A DNA stretch of 64,000 nucleotides from Oscheius sp. JU75. Lineage: Eukaryota > Nematoda > Chromadorea > Rhabditida > Rhabditidae. The position numbers and the translations under genes are program-made. Below the pieces are notes generated by a model that saw only the letters and a list, made by a program, of their open reading frames with translations, had not been told where the DNA came from and ran no database searches. Within the stretch, counting starts at the first letter, position 1; each line of letters starts with the position of its first letter. The stretch spans positions 7,874,001-7,938,000 of the forward strand of contig JASJZC010000001.1 of the NCBI GenBank assembly GCA_037178855.1. The letters are read 5' to 3'. Of the stretch, positions 55,837 to 64,000 are shown one piece after another.

Positions 55837-56748
55837 TCACGCAATGAAGCGAGTTGTTGACTACCTTGTAACGTATGTACTACAAGTTTGGCCACCGCCT
55901 CTTCGGGGCTGTAGCTTAGCTTGCTGCGCCCCTTCGGGACTTGCCTAACTCGACCTTTCCCTAGTAAAAGATTGCTAAAGACCATTTTATCGCAAATAAA
56001 ATTGATTCTAGGACAACATTAGATGCTGAACACTTCAATATAAAAGGGTTTGCAAAAACAGTAAAGCTAGCAATAGACAATGTTTGAGCTATAAATATCC
56101 TGTCAGCTTGTCCACTTCTTAACTGTTAATCTGACCACTGCTAATCAGTTAAGCCCACTGTTTTAACCCATGTCCCATCCCTCGACCCAACTTCCTATCC
56201 AAGTACCCTAGAGGGGCTAAATGACAGATATAACATGATTCCTTCGAACTTTGTCCGGTTTCTATTTCCTTTTGTTCACCTGCCCTGGTCTTCTCTCTCA
56301 TTTCAACAAACCCACAAGTTCTCATCCAGTCGAACTACCATGACAGAAGCAACGTTTCCCCAACGAAGTTCTCTCCCAAACTGACTTGACTTGCCAATAA
56401 TTACTTTGCTGTTCTTTTGTTTAAATCGCTAATAAATAGTGAGTCCCTCTGTGCTAACGACTGATTTTTCTCTGAGCAAACACTGCTCTAGTAGTCACTT
56501 TCGCACCCAGCGTTTTTTTTGCAACTTGAACATTGCGGTTCTCTTCTAAATCAACTTGCCAAAGCTTGTGGAGGACAAGTACAAGACTTGACAGAAAATG
56601 TTACAAACTGGTTAATTATGGGCTTAACCTGCGTCAAACTGTTCATACTTTGGACAATTTGCGCGGCTAAAACAGCCCCTTCATTTGCGTCAGTAAGTTT
56701 TCCGCTGCTCTCACCTGCTCTTCGAATCGGGGCAAAGCACATGTTCAA
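55837..56748. repeat. Intergenic repeat related to 41.9-42.5 kb
   Basis: GCCTCTTCGGGGCTGTAGCTTAGCTTGC and GCGCCCCTTCGGGAC (about 55894-55945) are followed by text related to 42000-42480, ending CAAACTGACTTGACTTGCCAATAATTA (about 56375). No gene supported before 56749. Confidence 0.5.
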
Positions 56749-57891
56749 ATGACAGCTCCTATGTCACCAACCTATCATCAGTATCCTTTACCGTTACAAA
56801 ACCGTCCGGCCTACGAGTTGCCACCAAATGTTAGAGGTCCAACGAGCTACCTATTCCCGAATGTGACGCCGATTTTTAGCATTGTTGCACTATATGTCAT
56901 CCTTGCAGCAAAAGTAGGATTGTTTGTGCTGGCTTTAGACGGTCTGCACTTGTCGAAAGCCAACCCTCCGTCGCTCCATTTAATCATTACCGCGATCACG
57001 AGTGTCTTTATTTGGCAACTGGGCTTTCTGGAGCGGAACAATATTCATCTGATTCCCAGCAGGGTGAGAAAGGACAACCTGCAGTATATCAGCTTCTACC
57101 TCGCTATCTTGGTATGTGAGAGAGGAAGAAGATATTGAAAGAAGACAGCATTTAGGATATGGTCGGTGTGTTCGTTCGAGTTTTCACTATCAATGTCAAC
57201 GTAATTGACGAGACAACAAAGGCCGGACGACTCCTCACTGCTTGCTACATAGGTCTGTTGAGTATCTCTTCCCGTTTTAATTGTTCAGGCGTCGGCATAA
57301 TTCTAGTCGATGTGGTCAATCTTCTTCTTCTTTTCTTCTACGACAGCCGCAGCCACGATCCGTTCTACCAAAGCGACAATTATAGTCCGATCCAGAGATA
57401 CGGGGAGATTGCAGGAAACCATCCTATTCTTGCCGTAGTTCATAGCTCGTCCTTCTTGATCACGATCAGAAATGTCAACTTTGAGAGCCGAAGGATCCAG
57501 GGGACGGTCTACATCAAACGGACCGTTCGTTGGAATGTTTACGGACATAAAAGGCGCATCGAGGAGCGCAAAGCCACTGTAGGGTTTGCCGTGGACCTCG
57601 ATCTGCAGCCAAATGAGGAGATTGATGTTTGTCAAGGGGTCACCTCCCTGAACGGACTGTTTTCAGATCATTCCTGAGACTCACAAAATGCACAGGGCGA
57701 AACAAATTCCTGGATTCCGATCCTTTGGAAGGGACAAAGGACTCTTTATCATCACAACTATAGCCATTCTGCCAGCCAATTTCAAGCCACCTGCTAGCTA
57801 TTTCCATGAGGTACTACCTCCGATGTCCACCTTGGTAGAGATGTACGCGGGACGCAAAATCGAAAGTCACTGTTTCCTTCCGGACCAATAA
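56749..57891 (+). CDS. Multi-TM protein, PxTH/RSFG family member 2
   Basis: Four exons (56749-57111, 57156-57252, 57289-57626, 57667-57891) encode 340 residues. The N-terminus is Pro/Tyr-rich. TM segments include IFSIVALYVILAAKVGLFVLAL, LIITAITSVFIWQLGF, and a last one (VGIILVDVVNLLLLFFY). The C-terminal domain has SSSFLITIRNVNFESRR, GTVYIKRTVRWNVYG, then IIPETHKM and GFRSFGRDKGLFIITT. Exon 2 is 97 nt with the same phases as exon 6 of member 1, confirming descent from one gene; introns present in member 1 are missing here. AATAAA overlaps the stop. Function unknown; the topology suggests a surface or endomembrane protein. Confidence 0.72.
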
Positions 57892-58228
57892 AACTAGTAG
57901 CGTTAATCTACGTGAAGAGCTCTTTTTGTCTCTTCGAATGACGCAGCCCCCTGTTGTCAATGCTAAGTCAAGACTAAGGTACGGCTGGTCTCTACTATCT
58001 TCTGCGCGAAAGCGCGATGGCTTCTGTAAGACAGCAATTACTCTTTGCATGTTAAGTCAGTTCGGGAGATGCGTAGGATAACGCTGCTCTTGTCAGGGTA
58101 GCTCGACTGGAACAGTATCTAGCTGCCACAAGCCCCAACGGGGCATCAGCCAATCTTGTTCTTTTAATTTTTTTCGTTTAAAAAACGTTTCAAAAAAGGT
58201 CCCTTGTTAGTCCACCTCGAGTCTCGTC
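57892..58228. other. Intergenic with a degenerate CCCCAACGGGG hairpin
   Basis: CAAGCCCCAACGGGGCATCAGCC near 58131 resembles the CCCCTTCGGGG hairpins of the 41.9-kb and 55.9-kb repeats. No gene. Confidence 0.35.
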
Positions 58229-58531
58229 ATGGATGCCGTCGTTCTGGAGGTCAGCTTCAGCTGCTACTCCCTATCGAAGAAGACTCCCTCCGCCACCGGA
58301 ATCAGCTGTTCTACCGGTGTCAGCCGGCTGAAGAAGGAGAAGACGAGCGCTAGGAGCCCTGCTGCCCAGATTTCTGGCATCTGTGACGAATTAGATGCCT
58401 ACTCCTTCGATCTGAAGACGGACAGAATCTTCCCGGACGCTGAACTGATCAAGAAGAAGGATCTCGATTCGGATGACATCAAGACTGATGAGATTTTCCC
58501 TGACGCTGAAATCATTTCGCAGAAAAAGTGA
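58229..58531 (+). CDS. Small acidic protein with duplicated IFPDAE motif
   Basis: A single ORF of 100 residues. The N-terminal half is Ser/Thr-rich (SKKTPSATGISCSTGVSR) and the C-terminal half holds two copies of an acidic unit, FDLKTDRIFPDAELIKKK and DDIKTDEIFPDAEIISQK. No signal peptide or TM. No TATA box was seen. Repeats preserved at the protein level argue that it is real, but it is intron-free and short. Such short linear repeats often act as docking motifs (inference). Family not recognised. Confidence 0.55.
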   Translation: MDAVVLEVSFSCYSLSKKTPSATGISCSTGVSRLKKEKTSARSPAAQISGICDELDAYSFDLKTDRIFPDAELIKKKDLDSDDIKTDEIFPDAEIISQKK

Positions 58532-58728
58532 TACGGCTGGAAATAAGAGTAGAAAAGATTAAATCGCAAGCATAATTAGCCCCCCTTTCTAATGGTGTTG
58601 ACTCACTTTCCCATGCTACAGCTTGCAATTTCACAACATCCGAGCAACCCCTTCTACGTCATCGATTTCAGCCCTGTGACGTGTTCGCGGCCTTAAAATA
58701 TCTCTCCGACTTGCTCGGAGAGCCAAGG

Positions 58729-60125
58729 ATGATCGGAGTAGACGATCCGCCGCCAACATATGAAGAAGCAGTAGGAATTCTACCGAAGTCCAGTGTCCGT
58801 ACTTCTGAGGACATCTATGATCTGATTCCCGGTTCAAATCGATATTCGTCTGTTGAACAGGAGCCAAGGCGTGCTCGACCACCAGTCCAATCTACTGGAC
58901 CGACTTGGTACGAGGGGAATAGTTGTCTTCTCTCTACTGTTTGCCTGTTCATGGTCATCGAGTTCGCAACTGTGAGTTTATATTTTCTGATACTTGTTAT
59001 ATTTTGGGCAAAACTACCGTAATCCATTTGTTTTCGTGGAGGAACCCATGTGGCACGCAAACATTGAGTATTCAGCCAAGTTTGAGTAAAGGACTGGCTC
59101 ACTTTGGCTTGAACGAGGGTCCCACCACGAAACCAAACTACCCATATTTATCTCTGTTCCCGTCAGACTCATCACCTTTTCCAGAAACTCCTGATTGCTG
59201 TGTTATACTGCGCTAACACATGCGATGTACAGTATCATGCCAAGAATGACGTGTATTGCATCTCTTTCGCTATAATAATAGCCATCAACTCTCTGAACTT
59301 CTGGCCGATTGGCTATCTGTTCTACAGTCGTCACAGGGTTATTCCCATACTCTTCCGAGTCATGAATCTTTTCAGACATTAGAGCGGTTCTCCTTACGAG
59401 AAGGTTGGTGGAACAAGGGTTTCCTATTCTTCCTTTTGGACTCGGTCATTCTTATCTTTTTCATTGCTATTTCAACCTTCATCTACAAGCCTAGGACGTT
59501 AGCTGCACTTACTGTACTCTGTACACTGGCCCTATTGGGGAACTTCTGTATCCATCACATTCTGAAGAACAACGAGGTCGTTTCCTATGATGTGAGTTGA
59601 ATTTTGAAAAAGCAAAGTATCGTTGTTTTCCAGCCCTGTTCATCTTCTTGCAACTACTCGTATTACCGTCAATACGAACAGTACCTTCTTCCTCAAAGAC
59701 CGCTGTCCATTGAGGAGAGCGGTCCCTTCAGAATCGTTATCAATAACTGCGGAGAACATGTGAGTGAGAACCCCACGCCAAGTTACCCAAATTTCAGTAT
59801 TTCAATAACCTAACAATCTTTCGTAAGATTTCGGCGTTTCGTCTCAATGGAACAGTGAACGAGAACAGCGGAACTGGTGTTCGCGTCTCTCTTAACCTAT
59901 CCCAAACTCTTATCCCAGGAGACTCGTTAATTGTAGGCTTGGAACATTTTAACCGTAGGATCTGTACAGATTGTTCCGGAAACTCATCACATGATCGGAT
60001 CGTACAAAATTAATGGATTGCGATCTTTTGGAGCTGAAAGAGGTGCTGAAGTTGTCACCGAAGTTCAGGATGATATGGAGAGATGTCTGGTCAGACTGGT
60101 GGAAGAATACGACGAAATCTTGTAG
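58729..60125 (+). CDS. Multi-TM protein, PxTH/RSFG family member 3 with PPxY motif
   Basis: Six exons (58729-58971, 59185-59337, 59376-59591, 59634-59759, 59798-59932, 59970-60125) encode 342 residues. The N-terminus carries DDPPPTYEEAV, a PPxY motif of the kind bound by WW domains of Nedd4-type ubiquitin ligases. TM segments (LLSTVCLFMVIEFAT, FFLLDSVILIFFIAIST, LAALTVLCTLALLGNF) follow. The C-terminal domain has SGPFRIVINN, NGTVNENSGTGVRVSLNLSQ, then IVPETHHM, GLRSFGAERGAEVVTE and RCLVRLVEEYDE. A dispersed-repeat copy lies in intron 1. The reading frame is open for 16 codons before the chosen ATG, so an upstream exon is possible. Closest to member 4. Confidence 0.75.
59022..59145 (+). repeat. 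Dispersed ~110-bp repeat, copy 5
   Basis: TTTTCGTGGAGGAACCC...AACATTGAGTATTCAGCCAAGTT...AGGGTCCCACCACGAAAC. It is the best-preserved copy, with GTGG.GG.ACCC / GGGTCCCACCAC inverted ends. Confidence 0.65.
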
Positions 60126-60486
60126 CAGAGAAATACACGATTATAAATAGAAGACACTTTTTTGGTTGATATTTCTGACGACAGTTCTCTACGATTAGTG
60201 CGAGTCTTCAAGGTGAAAACATTGAGAAAAGACAAAACTTCAACCTTACTTTTGTGGTCAAGGATTCAGTTTTCTAGTTTTGCGAGAAAGCTAATGAATT
60301 CCTCATGAGGAAATAGATCTTTGGTAAGTAAAGAAAAAGGTCTTTGATCTGTCTACTACTCTATAGACCAGTCAATATTCAGATCTTTCTTTTGGGAGTG
60401 GCACCCGGAGCCGGCGACTTGACCGGTGTCCTTCTCTTTGCCGTGTGCACAGCCGGACACTTGGTCAGTTTCTTCGGAGCAAGGCT
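60126..60486. other. Convergent 3' ends; open stretch after the irld stop
   Basis: Between member 3 (+) and the irld-like gene (-). On the minus strand an open stretch in the same frame continues about 35 codons past the TAG at 60489-60487 with a Lys/Pro-rich reading (KRRTPVKSPAPGATPKRK). Confidence 0.35.
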
Positions 60487-62950
60487 CTATGTCAGGAGAG
60501 ACTTCTTGTCGATAGCCTTAAACTTGTTCTTCTTCAGCACCTTGATCAAAAAGTAGACCCGACGCCGGTGAGGACAAAGAAGACAACGAATCTGGCTCCG
60601 AAACCAAGTTCATAGTCGTAAGACGGATCCTCCTTGCGATGGATATCCAGTTGGTTAGCTCCGAACTTTGCCACGAGTTTTTGGTACTGCTTGGCATCAC
60701 TTACTCTCCGTTGTTCTTGATTTCGATGAAAAAGTAGATTCCTTCGGGAGCACTAATCGTTGCCAAGTTGGGGAAGTCAATGAGTTCCAGGTTTGGATTG
60801 TTGGTTATTTCCAGAGCCTACTCTGAAACACCGAATCACATTGGTTTCACGGATTACTTACTGTAATGCTTCGTAGTAATATTCTTCAAACTCCTGAACA
60901 TATCAATGTAAGTCAGGCTCGTTTTTCTTATCCTTATCGGTCACATTGGATGCTCGACACTGACGCCGGAATGTAGGGGCTTCCCTTTTCCGCTTCCAGA
61001 GGCATGCTGAAACCATTTCTTACCACTTCGTAGTGCGTGACAAAACTATCTTCTCGTTGAACTCTGTAAACAACTGAAGAGGGTATAGAGTCACAGCAGG
61101 TGTGCTGGACTTACGAAAAGTCTTCTTGTTTCCGGAGACAGTGACACTCCCCACTTTGTCCTTTGTGGAGCTCAGCTTTTCAGCAAATTTCGTTGGGCAA
61201 AGTTTGGACTTGTTCAAGAGCTCTGAATCCCTGTTTTAGACACACAAAAAAAACAAAAGAGTTGCCCACGGCTGGAATCGAACCAGCGTCGCCACGGCCA
61301 CAACGTGGAGTACTAACCACTATACTACGTGGGCCGAAAGCGAAGCGCTCTAGTGCTTAATATAATACAGGTAAGAAAACTCATCGTGTCCTCCGAGGCA
61401 TTCCCTCCCTGAATTTGCTCCAATGGCCAAAAAGATAGGGTTTTCGGGACTCGTGTTGCTATTCTAATGGCTACTATATTAAGTGTCTTGCTACTAGCGT
61501 TCTTATAAAGAACCACAAGCGGAAAAGATGCAACCAGTGACATGTGTCACGGTAGTCACAATGTCTTTTGTCTCTTCTCCTTCCAAATGTAGATCTCCGT
61601 AAACTGTGGTGCATTGGTTGATAAGGGTGATGTTCACCTTTTCCGGAAAGTAACATTCTGAAAATCTTGTAAACCAATATTATAAGGTCCTTTCTTCAGA
61701 TAGTCAATATCTTCCCTCGCCATAGCAAAAAGTTCGTTGCTGACTCGATGGATCCTCAGCCTGTTCTGCCCAAAGAATGGAGCTCGAGGTTATCGGGAAA
61801 GAACAGATCTCTGTTTTTAGCATTATCCGTTATGATCAGAGCTGGCTCTAAACAAGTATTTCTTCCAAAAACTCATGTTTCGACATTTTCGCCAAGTTCG
61901 GGAGTTTTCCGAAGACGAAACTGCCATGGCGTAGCCTACGTTGAAAAGACGTCCGTTGATTGTCTCGAGGCTTCCGAGCTTGTCAATGACATTGTCTGAA
62001 AATAGATTCTTACACCGTTTTCACCTCTCAAACGAACTTCCCTCCAAACCACCTTGCACTCGGTCCTCTCGTTCTCCCGAAGATTAGCCCCTAAAAAAAT
62101 ACCATCTAAAATTGTGCTTCCCTCAATCTCTTTTTCTTCTCGCTTACTGCACTTATCCGCATCCATATGCCCTTTCTTCACATCGTTCAGCAGCCATTTT
62201 TGATTGTCTTGGTTCAGTTTGGAATGAATTGCAAAGCGACTCAAAATGACCGAAGAAGCACAGAAGTTCTGGTTGTCTTTGATTGCCGACTGTGCCATAT
62301 CGTAGAGATAAGGCCAGGGGATAGGCTCCCTCTCGAGTCACTCGAAAATGTAAGATAAGTGTCTCTTGGCCTAATTTGCAAGACCTCGAAAACACCTCGC
62401 TTACCTCCGTACTATCTCTTTGCAGACACAGGAACTCCTTCCATTCCAAGCCTTGAGGTGAGGTTTGCGTACGTCTCTTTGTCTATGACATATCCTCCAG
62501 CTACCACTGAGCAACTTTTGGTTCTTTGAAAAAATGACCAAATCTGGGTTATAGCTTAACTTTTTCATGTTTTTAACAGACGAGTTCACTTCCAGAGCAT
62601 AGTTGTTTTTCATATCCGTGAATACGATGACTTTGAGATTGGGGAAACAGCTCATCGGATCCTCGGACACGCCGCCCGAAAACTTGATTCTACCGTTGTG
62701 AAGACGTGCAGCCTTCTCGTAGAGTTCCTTCCTACAGGGCCGATTTTTATCGAAGACAACAGTTCACAATCATGAGCTCCCGGCTCGACTAGATCCTGCC
62801 AACAAAACTTGTCCTTGGCTAAATTATCCACTCCGAAGAAATCGTAACATACTCTCACAGGCCGATTCTCTTGAATCGTCTTCTTTCTCAGTTTTGGTAA
62901 AAACCAGCGATCGGTCTCTACCATACACCGATAGTCAGCTTTGCTATTTT
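60487..62950 (-). CDS. Receptor L-domain (irld-like) protein, approximate model
   Basis: Several in-frame exons read on the minus strand. From the 5' side: RPVRVCYDFFGVDNLAKDKF (about 62860), KELYEKAARLHNGRIKFSGG (about 62700), YLYDMAQSAIKDNQNFC (about 62300), KVNITLINQCTTVYGDLHLE (about 61635), SVTVSGNKKTF (about 61130), ALEITNNPNLELIDFPNLAT (about 60810), and a C-terminal hydrophobic run plus basic tail (KKNKFKAIDKKSLLT). CTTVYGDLHLEGEE...VTGCIF and NNPNLELIDFPNL are the strand pattern of insulin/EGF-receptor L domains; nematodes have many such irld proteins. Not all junctions were resolved, there is no signal peptide in the window, and a tRNA-His sits in one intron. Part may be pseudogenic. 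Confidence 0.55.
61263..61334 (-). tRNA. tRNA-His (GUG)
   Basis: A 72-nt cloverleaf on the minus strand: acceptor GCCCACG/CGTGGGC, D arm TATAGTGGTTAGTA, anticodon stem CCACG/CGTGG with loop TTGTGGC, and T arm CTGG TTCGATT CCAG. No intron. The discriminator is A. It lies within an intron of the irld-like gene on the same strand. Confidence 0.93.
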
Positions 62951-62985
62951 GTTTCTAGACAAAGACAGTAACTATTTATTTGCTA

Positions 62986-63728
62986 TCAAACACTCTCACC
63001 CTCCTCCCTTTCCATCTTCCAAATCCTCTGTCGACCCTTCTTCTTGTCTTTCTTGTACTCTTCCACTAGACGAACCAGACAGACTTTTCGCCTCGTCAAA
63101 ACGGAAGTGGCGACAGTTTCTCCCCTCTCAGAACCGAAAGACCGATACTTCATGACTTTGATAGAATCGTCTTCGTCGTGAGTTTCAGGTATGAGCTGAA
63201 ATCTGTGTGTTGACTGTTTGATCATGAGCAAACCGTTAGAAAGCCTTCACTTTCCAGAGGATCTTTCAAGTCGACTGGGAACCGAATACTCTCAGAGAAG
63301 CTGTTCATTTTCCCTCCAGAAGACATCTTGGACCAGGAGATCTGACGAGTGATGATTAAGGGACTGTTCCATGTCTGAATCTTTCATGTATTTCATTCGA
63401 TGAAGACTCACCGCATCTGCAACGTTTTGAATGACAATCCTAAAAGGACCGCTTTCCTTGATAGTAAACGTTTTGGATAAGCTGGCATGCTCTTCGTATC
63501 GTCTATGGAGAAAATAGCTGTCGGACTCGGTAGATGGCTGAAACTGGGCGTATTTCTGTTGCAATTTACCCTTGCGTCATAGTTGTCAACGTCGTAATGG
63601 GTGATAATGTAGAGAATGCAACAGTCGGCTGCAATAAGAAGACTATTCGGGAGAACAACGATTTGAATGGACGACCCATAGTCGGAAGTGAGAGAGGACA
63701 CTGAGAGTAGGGTCAAGCTGAGACAGTC
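62986..63728 (-). CDS. Multi-TM protein, PxTH/RSFG family member 4 (5' end beyond window)
   Basis: Four exons are clear (63728-63570, 63543-63412, 63374-63234, 63195-62986); further 5' exons lie past 63728, probably beyond the window end. The visible protein has hydrophobic segments (IQIVVLPNSLLIAADCCILY), SGPFRIVIQNVADA, ITRQISWSKMSSGGK, then LIPETHDE, KYRSFGSERGETVATS and CLVRLVEEYKKDKKKGR. Exon borders coincide with member 3 around each block and the CLVRLVEEY motif is shared only with it, so 3 and 4 are the closest pair. It is in opposite orientation to members 1-3. Function unknown. Confidence 0.7.
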
Positions 63729-64000
63729 CTGAAAAAGACAACTTCTTTTGACTAGACCACCCCCAAGACGCACAGATTCCGGAATCGTATTCCTCAATGG
63801 AACTATTCAAACTGCCGGATTAACGCCGATTACTTTCGTTTAAAGCCGCCCCGCGCACTCACTTCGCCCTCGTTTTAGAGAGTGATAGATGTCTGGAACG
63901 GGGAGATCTTCACCGCCTCCAGAAATTTCTGGACCTACTAAGTACATAGTCAAGTTTCAATTTATATGGATTCTTCTACTTCTGGCTCATTCATTTCTCA

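Noticed and set aside
56519-56748. Possible N-terminal exon before family member 2
   Set aside because: Open frame without a donor that joins in phase to the ATG-bearing exon; no conserved motif with the paralogues.

Overview
The window is nuclear DNA of an animal, most likely a nematode. The genes are split by very short introns (mostly 31-45 nt, ending TTTCAG). A zinc carboxypeptidase ends in a ShKT domain, and there is a receptor L-domain (irld-like) gene and a tandem pair of non-alpha acetylcholine receptor genes. Several start codons sit within about 20 nt of a splice acceptor, as expected with spliced-leader trans-splicing. Exon structures were built by hand from reading-frame continuity, GT/GC-AG sites and family similarity; no alignment or search was run. 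I cannot name the species.

Layout. 0-16.6 kb: secreted Gly/Met/Pro/Tyr-rich protein (-), leishmanolysin-like protease, two adjacent nicotinic receptor subunits arranged like C. elegans acr-2/acr-3, zinc carboxypeptidase and a small peptide precursor. 16.9-24.4 kb: compact minus-strand trio CSN2 - MEAF6 - Vps34 (gaps 144 and 181 bp), a likely operon. 25-28.4 kb: a divergent pair of small acidic proteins and a single-TM protein with a possible LIR motif. 28.4-33.4 kb: gene-poor, repeat-bearing. 33.4-35.2 kb: small membrane protein, cationic Cys-rich secreted peptide and tRNA-Lys. 35-53.3 kb: an unstable segment. A long protein-kinase gene is tandemly duplicated (35.8-41.6 and 44.0-50.2 kb). A small gene plus tRNA-Lys occurs as a broken copy and as an inverted intact copy at 52-53 kb, where the tRNA is split by a TA-flanked inverted-repeat element. 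53.4-64 kb: His-rich membrane protein, four members of an unrecognised multi-TM family sharing a C-terminal PxTH...RSFG signature, an acidic repeat protein, an irld-like gene and tRNA-His.

The most striking single observation is a 44-nt Vps34 intron present a second time, precisely intron-bounded, inverted and 43/44 identical, inside a MEAF6 intron. Mobile DNA is abundant and mostly short: TA-flanked foldback elements beginning TAGTC, a dispersed ~110-bp repeat family, a Y-rich repeat with CCCCTTCGGGG hairpins, and tRNA-derived SINE-like inserts in introns.
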